From: Micropterix aruncella
Taxonomy: Eukaryota; Arthropoda; Insecta; Lepidoptera; Micropterigidae
Assembly: GCA_944548615.1 (NCBI GenBank)
Contig: OX155957.1
Coordinates: 8,841,597 to 8,905,596 of the forward strand
DNA length: 64,000 bases
Direction: 5' to 3'
Position 1 is the first letter of the stretch, and each line of letters starts with the position of its first letter. Shown here piece by piece: positions 42,902 to 54,782 of this stretch. The notes beneath the pieces were generated by a model. The model did not search any database. It was not told the DNA's origin and worked only from the letters and a program-made list of their open reading frames with translations. The position numbers and the translations under genes were made by a program.

Positions 42902-43502
42902 ACAATGTCCAATTATATTTGGAAATGTCTATAAATAAAAGGCCGTGTTAGTGTTAGACAAAACAGCCACAAAGAACGTAACAAAAGCGAAATTTGCAAA
43001 CAAACGAACTCCTTCGTAATGCGTTATGATATTTTCTACCGTGGCTAGGCCTTTGTTTCCCGTTCTCGGGCTCAAATGAGCAAAGGCGAAATATTGGGGT
43101 TGTAATGGAAGTGGACGTGGGCGCGGTGAAAGGATGAATGGGGCTGGCTGAGCCGGCGGCGACGCCTCGGCCCCGCGTTACTTTTGACATGTCATTTTCA
43201 GTCTACGGTCACTGTGGGAATTGTTAATTGGGGATTCATGATGTCCGCTCCGAGCGAAGCCGACGGACGTCAACGCCGCGCCGCGCCGCCCTGACCTGTC
43301 AACCCAAACTCTTTCTGCTCCCTCACTCGTACATATTATCATTGATTATATAGTGTGCAAATACTAAGGGAATACTTCCCGGTGTTGCCCGGGTAGTGTT
43401 CATAGCGGGTTCATGGTATTTTATTCCATTATTATTCGGGAAACATAAAGCTCTTTCAATACATCACATAAAAAATAACAAAAATCGAGAACAAAGCTAA
43501 TT
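42902..43502. other. GC-rich apparently single-copy block
   Basis: 42950-43340 is GC-rich (GAGCCGGCGGCGACGCCTCG, GCCGCGCCGCGCCGCCCTG) with the perfect palindrome TGACATGTCA at 43185-43194 and TGACCTGTCA at 43291-43300. The 78-codon minus frame here is low-complexity. CATTGATTATATAGTGT at 43340 recurs near 59.02 kb. A promoter or enhancer role is speculation. Confidence 0.4.
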
Positions 43503-43864
43503 ACACGACTGCCCAACAAAAAAGGAGTGTAATGTGTTCAGGGTTCATCTAATGTATGTTTTCTGTTTCTTTATTCCACCATAACTTTTACAAGTTAATC
43601 CGTTTAGAAGTATGTGACATTGTTAGAACCGCTATGTCATCCCGAGTGTCAAAATATCAAGTAAATAGTTGTTCTAATGACCAAATCCCAAAATGTTAAT
43701 AAATTACCATAAATATATCGCGTTTAGTGTGAAATAAAAGGTCTGAATGTGTACATCCCGAAAATATATATAGATAAATACATAAAACACATATATTTCA
43801 TAAAAAAACCGTAATAAAAATAATTATAAATACAATATCTCAGTGTTTGTAACGGCAATCATGT
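43503..43864. repeat. Repeat B copy, most complete
   Basis: It runs from ACACGACTGCCCAACAAAAA to GGCAATCATGT, 362 bp, with both inverted termini and all internal modules. No clear target duplication: AATT before, TTTTTATT after. Confidence 0.7.
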
Positions 43865-44125
43865 TTTTTATTCCTTTTTATATATTTACTTGTTACATGT
43901 TCACAATTTCAATTTAATTTTTAAAAATAAACAGACATAGGGGAGAGGAAGGTGAGAAGGGAGGAGTCATAATAGTAAATAAATTTAATGTACTCTTTAT
44001 ATAATATTTAAAAAAAGTCATATATACATGCTATTTAAATATATTCATGAATACATATATTTTTATTTTTATATTGTACTTACAATAACACGTCAACACC
44101 GTCATTAATCATTACTATCTTATGG
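43865..44125. other. AT-rich DNA, no gene
   Basis: Nothing recognisable apart from AT-rich runs. Confidence 0.4.
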
Positions 44126-44397
44126 CCCCTCCACACGTTGGCGAATGTTCGTGTCCAAGTTGGTGTAAACATAATATATGGAAAACTCCTATAGCAGATA
44201 TGCCAACGTCACCGTACCAAATAAAAGCTGTGGTTGTCAGCCTGCGAGCCGCGCTTACGCACTCTGCGTACCCCTTCTCATTTTGACGTGATTTTGGCAG
44301 CTACGAGCTGTCAACTGGCTGTCTTTTTTTTCTTTTAAAAACCGCATCTTATACGTTACCTAATCTGTAACAGAAACGTTCGCCAACGTGTGGAGGG
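44126..44397. mobile_element. Inverted-terminal-repeat MITE
   Basis: CCCCTCCACACGTTGGCGAA on the left and, inverted, CCCTCCACACGTTGGCGAAC on the right, about 25 bp each. Non-coding interior. The superfamily is open because no target duplication was evident. Confidence 0.65.
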
Positions 44398-44818
44398 TGT
44401 ATTAAGAGCGGTAGATGGCGTGTTGAATACGTCATTATCGCCGAGCTCCGTATTACAGATTTACTTACTCTATAAATGGAACAGGTTTGTGAATAATTAC
44501 TGCTTGTGCATCATTGTGCATAATTGTGCATAATAACATTGATGATGAATGGCTTTTTATAAAGGACTGATTAATTATAAAAACTCATTAATCAGCCAAT
44601 GATAACAATACTAAATTAAATTATTAATGCCATCAACCTTATTTTTATATAGGATTATTATGATGCCATCTATTAAACTATTTGAACATTAACGCGCCTA
44701 ATTATTATGTATTGAAAAATCTGTATACCAAATAAAAATTGGCATCTTTAGGTAAATAGTATTAAAATATTAGACAAAATTTTAACAAAAAGAAAAACAG
44801 ACTTCATTTTTTTATAAG
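44398..44818. other. No gene seen
   Basis: AT-rich; TGTGCATxATTGTGCATAA is a small tandem motif near 44505-44530. Confidence 0.4.
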
Positions 44819-45055
44819 TGCAGCAGCCATGTCATGATGATACTTAGAACGGGGTATCATAATTGAATGCGTATACAAAATTTTATGTATGTGCTGTGAC
44901 CGTTGAGGAGTTCCCTCGTTGGTAGCAACCCTGAGTGTAGCAGCCATGTCATGATAAAACTTAAAACGGGCTATCATAACTGAATGAGTATACAAAAATG
45001 GGGTGTGTGCTGTTGACCGTTGAGGAGTGCCCTCGCTGGGAGCCAACCCAGGGTG
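44819..45055 (-). repeat. Two-unit 117-bp tandem repeat with an open frame
   Basis: Units begin at 44819 and 44936 (GCAGCCATGTCATGATGATA and TAGCAGCCATGTCATGATAA). The period is 117 bp, exactly 39 codons. On the minus strand an 80-codon frame (44804-45046) crosses both units: EGTPQRSxAH, LYTHSxMIxRxKxYHDMAAxL in each. This may be a short piece of a longer repeat protein or a minisatellite. Confidence 0.55.
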
Positions 45056-45388
45056 TAGAATCGGGTCATGCTTACCATAAAAATAAATGAATCGTCATCG
45101 GAATTGAACCAACATGTAAATTTTCAATTTCATATGATAATATTTTAGAAGTTCCCTCAATTCCTAATGGATCCCATCATCAGAACAGGATTTTGATAAA
45201 AATGGGACCAATCTGTAAGTACATTCTTTCGAATAAAAAAGGAATGTTCTAAATCGGTTCATAAATGGAGTTCTGAGGTAACATACATTAAAAAAAAAGA
45301 AAGAAAAACGAATTGATAACCTCTTTTTTTTAGGTCGGTTAATATTAAGAGCTGTCACTTGAAAATTCGTTTGTTGTTATATTATTAA
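45056..45388. other. No gene seen
   Basis: AT-rich with an A/T-run-rich minus-strand frame of 64 codons that lacks protein character. Confidence 0.4.
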
Positions 45389-45785
45389 GCTATTGCATAG
45401 CTTTTATCGCGGGCCTAGGCCAGCGCGGCGACCGAATGAAGAAATTTCTTAACGAAAATTAATGATTTTAAACTGATAATTACGTCTAAACGAGCACTGC
45501 TTACGATTCGAAAAAAATATATGTTAAACAAGAACATTTTCCTAATATTCTCAGCTTTGAATATTTTAGATTTTGTTTATATTACATAGTGTAATTAATT
45601 TGTGAAATTAGGTCTAACCGAACATAAAAACGACTACTACGCAAATACTATCTGGCGTATTATTATGAAACCTGCACCATTCTACAGATAATTTAATTAT
45701 CTATCTTTTTGTCTACGATTTTTTTCGAATAATCCTGTTTTTTTGCTTTATCGAATAAAACATTCGTGCGCGGCGCTCTATCGAA
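45389..45785 (+). repeat. Repeat D copy 2
   Basis: AAGCTATTGCATAGCTTTTA to CGCGGCGCTCTATCG, highly similar to 12092-12495 and in the same orientation. It lacks the terminal palindrome of copy 1. Confidence 0.65.
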
Positions 45786-47289
45786 ATTATTCTATTATAG
45801 GATCGAATAGGATTGTTTTAAACGCCATATACTGGGTTAATATACATAAGTAAAGATAATATATCACATTATATTTATAAATTACATTCCAGTTGTCAAG
45901 ATTTGATTGATTGAAACCATCTGGTTTTATAATGATTATAAAATAATAAATTCAATAAGAGTGATTCTCAATCCTTATGAAATGAATTCACGGCTACGCC
46001 CCAAGGGCCTATTCATCGGCTGTGAATCATCTGCTTTCGGATAAGGAGGCAATTTTGCAGACACACAGATAAATGTAAATCTGTGAGGGATCGATCCGCC
46101 GCTCAGAAATGTATTCAGCCGTGAAGGGTGTACCAGGTCAGCGGCAGGTCGTCCGTTTTCTCTTGAATTTGGGGGGTTTCTATAAGAATTTCATAACGGT
46201 CCCCCGGCGACGAATGGACGACGATGTCTGGCGAAAGTGCCGCGCGTTTGTATAATGAGAAACATTGCCGCGGTGAGATGAATAAACGATACTGAGAGGG
46301 GGTGGCATTTGAATTGAAAAATTTAAGAGTGTGTATGAAGAGAATCGTGGGCTCACGTCATGAACGCACTAATTCAAACAGACGAGCAATATTATTATTA
46401 CAATGGACGAGCAGCTTAAGGCGACATAAGACCTGAGAAAAATATCTGATATAGACGGACCCGCGAAGAATTAGGCGGGGTCACTTTTGTAAAGTTCGAC
46501 CAATAAAAATCCAGCGTTGATGAAGCGTCAGGCACGATTTCACGAGCGTACGCGCCGGCGGGCGGGCGGATACTAAACGTTCAATCGCAGCGCTCACACA
46601 GCAAAACTATCTTTGTGCAGGTATAATGATGTTAATGGTAAAGCATATGTAGCGTAACTTTCAGAGCGCTCTCACGTTTTAATTAATTTTAATCAATTTA
46701 GGGCCTAAATACAAAATCGTGGCTAAGCGCGACGCTAGAGAATTAACCAGCCAATGTAACGAAATTAAAATAAAACACACTCGCTGCTTATATTGTAAGA
46801 GTAATCGCGTGTGAAAGTTTTTTAAATCAGTTTAAAGCCTGAATGTCCAAGGCAATGAGCAACTTTTTTGTATCTACATTTTAAATTGGTTCCTTATTGA
46901 GAGATTCGCTTAGAAACTTTTTTCAAATTAGTGCTTTTATTTTTCAAAAAAATCATGCAACAAAAGTTCTTTAGATACTGTCGTTCCCAAGAATCATGCC
47001 ACTTTAATCTTTTGAAGAACATGCTACTTTAATATCAAGAAAAACAATTGAAATGATAACCTTTGCCAGTCATAACACATCGGTGGTATATCGAATTAAA
47101 AAAAAATATTAAAATAGAATCCAATGAACTACTCCAGTAGATAGGCATTCCTGCACTTAGATGAGTCAAAAAATTAAATTCAAAACATTTTATTATTAAA
47201 AACATAACTATTATGATAGTTGTCATGGCTCATTATTATCTACATACAATTAATCAAAACATATACTAATAGGATTTAACAGTCGGGGA
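45786..47289. other. No gene; GC-richer blocks at 46010-46310 and 46440-46640
   Basis: These blocks (CCCCCGGCGACGAATGGACG; GTACGCGCCGGCGGGCGGGC) are not repeated in the window and every frame is interrupted. The second ends CTATCTTTGTGCAG then GTATAATG, which could be a splice donor (CAG/GTATAA) of a non-coding first exon on the plus strand, but nothing confirms this. Confidence 0.4.
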
Positions 47290-47640
47290 GAATAATAGAT
47301 GTAAAAAAGCTGTTAAAAACGTTCAGCGAGAAAAATCGGCGATATGCGAACATATAATGGATAGCGTAAGTAACCACTGGATGCAGTTTCAAAATCCCAT
47401 TGTGCTATCCAAAGAACAATTCTATCTTCCTCGCATGATCCGGGAAGCCATTGAAATAAGAAGAACAGCGAACTTCAATAGAGACGACGGTTACAAACTC
47501 TCTTCTACGTAGAACCCTCTTCTTAAAATGTTCCTGCCGCCGAACTCCGAATGCAAAGACGTAAAACAGGATACAGTGAGTGTTGTGTGCAAGACGGATT
47601 TTCAAAATTCCCGCGCTCCGAGCCAGCCCCCCCATTACCG
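47290..47640 (+). pseudogene. Penelope-like element C-terminal fragment
   Basis: The frame reads EKSAICEHIMDSVSNHWMQF then SKEQFYLPRMIREAIEIRRT, NFNRDDGYKLSST, a TAG where tryptophan is expected, then NPLLKM. The REAIEIxxxxNFNRDxGxxLSxxWNPLL pattern ends Penelope-like elements with a GIY-YIG domain. Family assignment is from memory of that pattern. The antisense remnant at 55.9 kb has the same sequence and ends in the same downstream CAGTGAGTGTTGTGTGC block. The RT domain is missing. Confidence 0.55.
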
Positions 47641-49317
47641 TTATAACCTACGCAGTGGCGGAAGCGGTATGCGGCCTACCCGCAAAACAACGGATTGACA
47701 GCTCTTCAGCCGGGTACTACAAATTTCACGCGGTAAATTCGTTTTCTATCCTATTTATAACTACGTAATATGTTACCTTTATCCGGTATGAGATATGAAA
47801 TATTTAAAATATATACTACAAGAAACTTATTTGGTGGTACATATTTTACCTTTATCCGGTAGTTAGCATCCAAATTGGATGATCCAAATATTATGAAGCT
47901 TTTTATAATTTGAAAGTTTTATAATTTCGTTATATATTTGACCATATTAATCATTGCATTATAATTTTCTGATATGCTCCTGCATACGTAATTAAAAATT
48001 GTATTTATATTTCAATTCTATTATTTTATTCTGAATTTTTGAAAGTTTAAATTATAATTCTCAAAAATTGTTAATGTATATTAAACTCAGTATATATTTT
48101 AATATTAAAACCGGCAGGGTTATTTAGATTGCAACGCCGAAATTAGGTACAAATTATGCCATCATAGTACAATAGAAATTCCATTGTTATTCGGCATAAT
48201 TTAAAACAATAAGAAATCTGAATCTGTATAAACGTTTTCTTTCGATTTTCCTTATGATTTCCAACCAGATTCAATAGCATTTTATTGGAAGATTAAAGCT
48301 ATACACTACTCAATACGTAAGCACTAACCGGGAAGATGTAAGCCTGAGATGTAAATAATAATGAAATTTATAAATTTCCAAAATTTTTTTGTGAATATTA
48401 TGAAAAATAAGCGAAAAAATATTAATCTGTAATAGCGCGCACTTCCAAAAAAGCAGACCGAATTCAAAGTTCTATAAAATTTCGAAACACAGATATAACA
48501 CAAATATTTATCGAAGAGATACGGTTATTGAAAATAAATAAATAATTAATTGCGACTAATTCACGAATGAAAATGATCGATTGAGTGAAAATTGAACTGG
48601 TGGATATTATTAAGCATACATTACGAAATAGAAACGGTATATTACTTATTTTATTATAGTATTAATATAGCGCACGATTTATTATGATTACAGGATTACG
48701 TCACTAATATTGGAATCCCAGCGTAATAGCTTTTCCATTTGGGGGAGCATATTTGGGCGCCTTTCACTTGCAGCACCTACACCCTTTTGTATGGGGTTTA
48801 TGATCGTAATCGATTTTAGCCTCAAGCAGGTGCGTAATATACATTTACGACAGAGGCAGATGTAGAGGCAGCTAACAGATGGTGTTAACTTATATAGTAT
48901 CATTTAGCTAAAATAGCAGATGTGCGAGAGCAGACTGAACCACTTCGGTATAAATTTTCTAGAAGATAGGCGCGCAGTGGCTGATACGGTAATGTTACAA
49001 AAAGTCATTTACAATACTATGGAAGGTCCATATCTTGTCGAAAACTTATGCTGTGTCGTACCACCGCGAGCCGTTGGCAATTCTCGTACATGAAAGGTCT
49101 CTTGCGCCTACACAAACTACGGGAAAAACTATCGCTTACACATCAGCATGTTCACATACGACTTCCGATTCTCCGCCATCGACATGTTTAACCTCAATCT
49201 ACCGACGATCGTCAAGGAACTACTCAAATCAATTCAACCATGTATGCGCTGTATGTTTTCCGAAATGATTTAATAAATAAATAAAATATAGTAATATAGT
49301 TTCGTAGCATAGTAGTT
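47641..49317. other. No gene recognised
   Basis: 47641-47700 continues the Penelope-like 3' region. A 77-codon frame at 49035-49268 precedes an AATAAATAAATAA tail (49271-49284), so it may be a decayed LINE end, but no signature is visible. A 71-codon minus frame at 48688-48903 is unassigned. Confidence 0.35.
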
Positions 49318-49602
49318 TTGTTCTTGAAACATTGTAATTATCGTTTCTTTTTGTCCTTTCTCAATTACAACAAAACAGCTACTTATCATAGACTTCAATT
49401 ATTTCATAGACTATTAAGAAGAAAATCAGATGTGGTATTTTTCCATAAGTTTTTGACAAATTTCATCTATTGTTGTGGTCTGTTTGGAATGGTACATATT
49501 TTTCCGTATACCATCGCGACTCACTCATCAAACGGAGTAGGTAATTCCATCTTCCGTAGATTGGCGCTAATTATGCACAAAACTGTTACATTTATAAGGT
49601 AA
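49318..49602 (+). pseudogene. LINE C-terminal fragment
   Basis: The 94-codon frame reads FLSFLNYNKTATYHRLQLFH, RLLRRKSDVVFFHKFLTNFI, then YCCGLFGMVHIF. It fits the post-thumb region of Jockey/CR1-group LINEs (LRRRKxDxxFLxKLLxxxIDxPxLL). No RT catalytic residues. 5' and 3' truncated. Confidence 0.55.
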
Positions 49603-49659
49603 GTAAAATTTGTAATACGCAGCTCGGCAATATTGACGTATTCAATAAGTCACCTAACG

Positions 49660-49905
49660 TCCCGGTGACATAATGGTTAGGTCGCCTGATCTTACATTGT
49701 GAGATTCCGGTTTCGGTTCCCGGCTGGGTCACCATTTTCTGTTGCGATAAAATTAACGGAATTGCATTTCAGTTGTGTAGATCAATACAATAACAAGACA
49801 CACATTTTCACACGTGTTACACGCACACATAGTAGGGTTGGTTGTAAGAATTGTCTTATGACAATAAACCCACCCATTGTGAAATTTCGCGATAAAGAGT
49901 AAAAA
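49660..49905 (+). mobile_element. tRNA-derived SINE copy 2
   Basis: The tRNA-like head spans about 49664-49734: GGTGAC and GTCACC pair as an acceptor stem, TGACATAATGGTTAGG is the A-box region and CGGTTTCGGTTCCCGG a mutated B box. The body (GATAAAATTAACGGAATTGC) and an end near TGACAATAAACCCACC match the 59.1 kb copy. A pol III transcribed SINE, not a functional tRNA gene. Confidence 0.75.
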
Positions 49906-51119
49906 GAAACAAACATCTACCGCTGCCAGAAGGCAATGATTTATGACGGTGTTAACATGGCATTATAATTGCAATTTAATAATAATAATATATTATATTG
50001 TATTATGTTGTATTACTATTATGCAATATTAAATTCGGTTATTTTATATTTTGAATTGGTTCCTATAAGACGAAAAAAGGACAGCACTACAGGCTAGGCG
50101 CAAAGGCTCAGCAAATACCACAGCACTTTATATCCATCACCCCAACACAGGCTTACACCTAGTGGGGTGATGTAATCCTGACAAGTATAATGCCCTTTCG
50201 CGATTTTTTCTTTTACGTATAAAAATGTGTAAAAAAAGGAATGCACATTATTTAATGTAATTATAAATAAAGGATAAAGTTTAAATAAATAAATAAATAA
50301 ATATTCATAAATATATTTTAATAATATGTATGTAGGTATGACTATATTATATAACGTGTATTCACATTAAATTTGCTTACATATTATGACTCTTCCCCTT
50401 CATAGCTCCCCTACACCCCCCCCCCCTTCTATGAGGGTGTTTGGTTTTTAAATTAAAAGTGGAAACATGTAATTAGCTTTGTCCTTAAAGTTTAATAATG
50501 TTGTCATTGTAAAAATCATGTACAGTGAAACACCTGTATGTTTCTTGAATAACAATAAAATAATAAAAAAGTAACCTGGCGACCGATAGTCAGTAGGCGT
50601 GATGTAAATTTTCCAGCTTCTTAAATCGCGATTTACACGCGGAGCTGGCGAAAGCCCGCAAATACAAAGTTTCCTATCTCAAAGGGAGAGTAAGTAAGAA
50701 AAAAAATATATTTCCTTTCAGTGGCGACAAAAGGGACGCGCGATCGTTCCGGAAAAAAATTACGCCATGGCAGCCTAACTTTCTGATTTCTTCTGCGCTA
50801 TCGGGCGCGAAAATCGAAAATTTAATTTATGCCCTTAGTATGCATTGACGCGAACTAATAAATTATAGAATAAAAGCCAACGACCGAAATCTCAGATCAT
50901 TTTCTGACAAAAATACTTTAAGGACCAATAAAGGAATAGTTCTTCATACACGACGCTTTTCATGCACAACGCAAAAAAATAGGCTTGAATACAAAATGTC
51001 GTACGGGTGCTGATTGAGTAGATTTAAAAAAAAATGTTTAATACTGATGTTGTAATGATTTTAAGATTTATAGAAAAATCCAATCTATTTATAAATCTAT
51101 TTATAGACAAATCCAATTT
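49906..51119. other. No gene; simple repeats
   Basis: A LINE-like AATA tail after AAAGTTTAAATAAATAAATA lies at 50277-50303 and a C-run at about 50409-50418. 50560-50800 is GC-richer, single-copy-looking and non-coding. Confidence 0.4.
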
Positions 51120-52060
51120 ATTTCCAAATCTGTCTACTTTGTCTTCCAAATCTGTCTACTTTGCCTATTTCCATCCCATATTAAGTTATGGCCTCATGTT
51201 CTGGGGAATGGCGGCAAATGTTATAAGGATCTTTAGCCTACAAAAACGAGCGATTAGAAATCTGTTCTCAATATCTTCGCTAACTTATCTGTCTCTCTAT
51301 CTTCATCTAATCTGGTATCATGACTTTGTACGCCGCGTATATATACCAAAACATCATGTATACGAGAAAAAATATCGAGACAACTTCAACTAACTCAAAT
51401 ATTCATTCGCATAATACGCGAAATAAAGAGGACTTGCGTCATTTTAAGGTGCGACTGAGTAAGGTTCGGAATAGCTATATCTGCCAATCTTACTTAATCT
51501 ACAACAAACTTCCATTACACATCAGGGGCCTTGGGGAGGTTCACTTTAAGAAAAAGGTACAGGGTATTATGATTAAAAACCCCATTTATAGCATTGAGGA
51601 TTTCGACAATATTATTTTTTCGCCGCTCTATTGGCCTATTCTTTCTATTATTGACTATTTTACAATTGCGTTTTTTTATTCTTCTAACTATCGGCTATTG
51701 ACTATTATTACTATTACTGATTTGTTTGTATTTGTGTTTTTTCTTCAAAATATCTTCCCGTATGATAATTTGCGAAATTATCCAATATTTGTTTGATTAT
51801 TAGTACTATTGTCCACACGAAAATTCTACGAAATAAGAATTTTGATAGAAAGTATTGGAAAATTTTGTTTCCTCTATATAACCTAGAAAATCTGCGCTTG
51901 GGTGTCCAACATTCATACCTTGCAATACCGACGTTCATTCCTTATACCTTAATAGGTATATATTTATTATTTTTGTTAGTTTTTGACATAACCAAGTGTA
52001 GGAGTTCCTATCAACTGGTTTAAAATAAAAAAAATAAAAAAAACATTTTTTTTTATATTT
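51120..52060 (+). pseudogene. LINE C-terminus and 3' UTR
   Basis: The first frame gives SVYFAYFHPILSYGLMFWGM and RIFSLQKRAIRNLF, an RT thumb region. It shifts near 51320 to YQNIMYTRKNIETT, HSHNTRNKEDLRHFKVRLSK, then NKLPLHIRGLGEVHFKKKVQ and a frame that runs on into the UTR. The 3' UTR (51620-52060) is shared with 60580-61400 and ends TCCTATCAACTGGTTTAAAA plus an A-rich tail. CR1/Jockey group; catalytic domain absent. Confidence 0.75.
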
Positions 52061-52659
52061 GGGTAGTATCAGCGCGATAATGCAGATCAGATATAAATTG
52101 AAATTAGGTAATTAAACAATATGGTCAACATTAACACAACCCATGCGATCATTCTAGACTTCTAGACGAATGCCCAACTAGACCGAACAGGCTGTATCTG
52201 GGAATACGAAATACTCTGCTTTATTATTTGTGTAGTAACTGCCGTTTTCTAACAGCTGAACTAATAATAATATTCAATTATGGGATAAATATTACACATA
52301 GATAAAAAACATTTATCCGATACGTATTAAAATAACTTAATTAAAGTCCACACTGCATCTTATGCCCTTTATTACCAAAACTCCCTAAATATTTGTTGTT
52401 ATTATGTTGACAATGCATTCTATGTATTTTGACTAGGTAATATTATATTAAATTTTATATTATTGAAGTATATATTATTTATATTATATTTATATTATTA
52501 TTGAATTTTATATTATCGAAAAACCATATATTTCGTATTAATGACTTTTGATATATATTTATTTATTTTTTCTTTGGTTTTATTTCATAAAACTTTTTTT
52601 CTTTCATCTAGTTTTAAGTCCATTATATTTATCTCACTCTATTTAACAGAATTTTATGT
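52061..52659. other. AT-rich DNA, no gene
   Basis: TTATATTA-type low-complexity sequence at 52440-52520; nothing coding. Confidence 0.45.
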
Positions 52660-52790
52660 TCAATTAAGAATAAGAATAAATTTATTTTCGTAAGAAATGT
52701 TCCAAAACGTAATTCACAAAGTCTGCCTAACTAGGCCGAAGCCTGTACTAAGGTAGATTCGACTAGAGCACTTGTAAGTTTCATATTGTG
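52660..52790 (-). repeat. LINE 3'-UTR fragment, antisense
   Basis: On the minus strand, CTACCTTAGTACAGGCTTCG, GCCTAGTTAGGCAGAC and a final AATAAATTTATTC match the 3' UTR of the LINE at 20.7-21.7 kb. Confidence 0.55.
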
Positions 52791-53594
52791 CACACACTTA
52801 TTAAAGTATTATTACTGCGAAAAAAAATAAAGAAAGTAAATCTAATAACTCTAATAAATAAGTGGTATAAATTTCAAGAGTTATTTTAATGATATCTAAT
52901 ACCTAATTCATAATCATGTTAAAAAATAAAAAAGTAAAAAAGAAATCAAAATTTGATCAGTAAAAATATTAAAAATATTAATAATAAAATACGATAAAAT
53001 TAAGATTGCAATGATAATCAGTAAATAGCGAAAAATAGCATATAGGTAATAATCAAAAAAATTAAAAAGGCAGTAATAAGAAGTAGTAATTAAAATAGTC
53101 AGGTTGCTAGTCAATAAGTAATACAGAAAAAAAAGATAATAATAATCCTAGAAGCAACAAATAAGAAGAGAAGATTTAGTTGTCAGCATTTGTCAGGTTA
53201 AATATGAGGCGTTTAATGGAGAATGACGGCGATGAGCACCTCAATCTCATGTCTTCCAAATTCCAACAGTAGCCGAAAAAAATATTTGTTTGCTTTTTTC
53301 CATAGTTCCAATTATAATGCCGAATTTGATATTGGAATTGCGATTTTTCTATGGGGTCACATTTAAAGGCAATTTACTTTTATGAACATTTTACTACAGC
53401 GCCTAAATAATTTATTGTACTATTAGAGCCCTCTACGACCTCGAAATAGTTAGTTGTGTGATTCAATCACGTAATTATTAGGTTAAGGTTTAGCCATTCG
53501 GTTCCTGATATTTTCGTAGCCAATAAATAAATAAAAAATAATTATACCCGTATATCAAAATAATGAGCAACGAACATCAAAACGAAATATCAAA
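52791..53594. other. AT-rich DNA, no gene
   Basis: 52850-53150 is A-rich low-complexity sequence; frames there are compositional. 53200-53590 shows nothing recognisable. Confidence 0.4.
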
Positions 53595-54215
53595 TGAAAG
53601 ATATGACTTAATATCCGAATGCTGCTGAGTAGGCAATGGCTTTGTGTGACAACCCCCATATCCAGTGTAACGTTACAAAACAGACTCGTTATCGATACTG
53701 CATGCTATTATCGTCTTTTCTCCGCTCCATCTCGTCCGCTCCTGCAGCGTCAACCATGCGGATTGCATCCGTCCTTTCGTGGCTTTTGTTTCGTTTGCAT
53801 TTCGCGTGCCGTTCCAATGCTCTCGTTCTGATTGCGTCATATAATTGAAACGTATCCGGCCGGCTGTGTTGGACATATTCTACGTGTGTACGTATATTGC
53901 CTACCTTTTCACACACCGCCTTAACCCCCCGTCGAGCGCACCTGATCTGACAGACACAGATCGGAAAGTTTTATTTGAGCCTCCTCGCCAGAGCGGCGCT
54001 GGATGCCGCCCCCCTCAGTAGTTCTGTCTCGCGGCGGCGCATTGCATCGCCCTATTTGGTTTCTTACCCGACGCCGTGGAGAGTAGCAGCATCATCCGTG
54101 GCCTGTCAGGCCCATTGCGCCTGATCTCGTCATACTTTTTAAGGTGCGTATTTTCTATTGATTCCATCACATTTGAATTTTAACTAATTTTATAACATAG
54201 TAAATATATTTTTAT
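53595..54215 (-). repeat. Repeat F copy 2, inverted, near full length
   Basis: It matches 15075-15645 throughout on the minus strand, including AAATACGCACCTTAAAAAGT and GCAGCATTCGGATAT. It ends 15 bp from a type-M mariner remnant, and the F fragment at 14.0 kb also abuts a type-M remnant. Confidence 0.6.
53689..53916 (-). CDS. 75-codon ORF of repeat F, function unknown
   Basis: The product begins MCEKVGNIRTHVEYVQHSRP and ends AGADEMERRKDDNSMQYR, with LYDAIRTRALERHAKCKRN in the middle. It shares start, stop and length (minus one codon) with the ORF at 15330-15560, about 81% identical. It is strongly basic in the centre and acidic near the end, with no known domain. Survival of the frame in two of three copies is suggestive, but the substitutions look near neutral. 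Confidence 0.3.
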   Translation of the reverse strand: MCEKVGNIRTHVEYVQHSRPDTFQLYDAIRTRALERHAKCKRNKSHERTDAIRMVDAAGADEMERRKDDNSMQYR

Positions 54216-54230
54216 ATGTATTTAAATGTG

Positions 54231-54782
54231 CAGGGTTTTCCAATAAGGGCGGGTCGATGTTGACAGTCTGTGCAATAAACCAAGTTGTGTGTGAGGTTTG
54301 AACGAAATTCTATTTTTATTTGAAAGACCCACGTATGCCATTATGTATATAATATGAAGTCGTTCAAATGTCCGCCGCGGCTTCGCACGGTGGCACGGAT
54401 CCGAGAGGTCAAATTTTCAATGAATCTGCCGCGTAGATCCGGCTGAATTTGAGCGATGGCCTGCGTTATGTTGAATTTGAGGGCATCGTTAGATTGCGGT
54501 TTATTGGCATAGACCTGCGAGCTCAGAAAACCTCACAAGAAAAAGTATAGCGGGGTCAAATCGCACGATCTTGGTGGCCAATTCACGTCACTTCCGCGAG
54601 GATTAACCATACATTAACGAACACTCATTTCGATAATAAAGTTTTAACGTCCTGCTCAATCGTGTAACTTGCCATGGTGAATTGGCATCAGTGACTGAAT
54701 AATAAACAACGGATTAACCAGACGCCTAAACAACATGGCTACCACAGACTGCTAACATCGACCCACCCTTATTGGAAAACCT
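54231..54782 (-). pseudogene. Type-M mariner/IS630 remnant, both ends present
   Basis: The terminal repeats CAGGGTTTTCCAATAAGGGC and, inverted, AGGTTTTCCAATAAGGGTGG enclose 552 bp. The minus strand reads SCDLTPLYFFL, stop, GFLSSQVYANKPQSNDALKF, AIAQIQPDLRGRFIENLTSR and RSRGGHLNDFILYT to a stop, the IS630/mariner transposase C-terminus. The CDL aspartate is kept but stops are present and the N-terminal half is gone. Confidence 0.75.

Noticed and set aside
49035..49268. LINE C-terminus before an AATA tail
   Set aside because: Only the tail supports it; neither frame shows a LINE signature, so it was left as unassigned.
49664..49734. tRNA gene
   Set aside because: The head can pair like a tRNA acceptor stem, but the B box is mutated and a SINE body follows; two more copies share the body.
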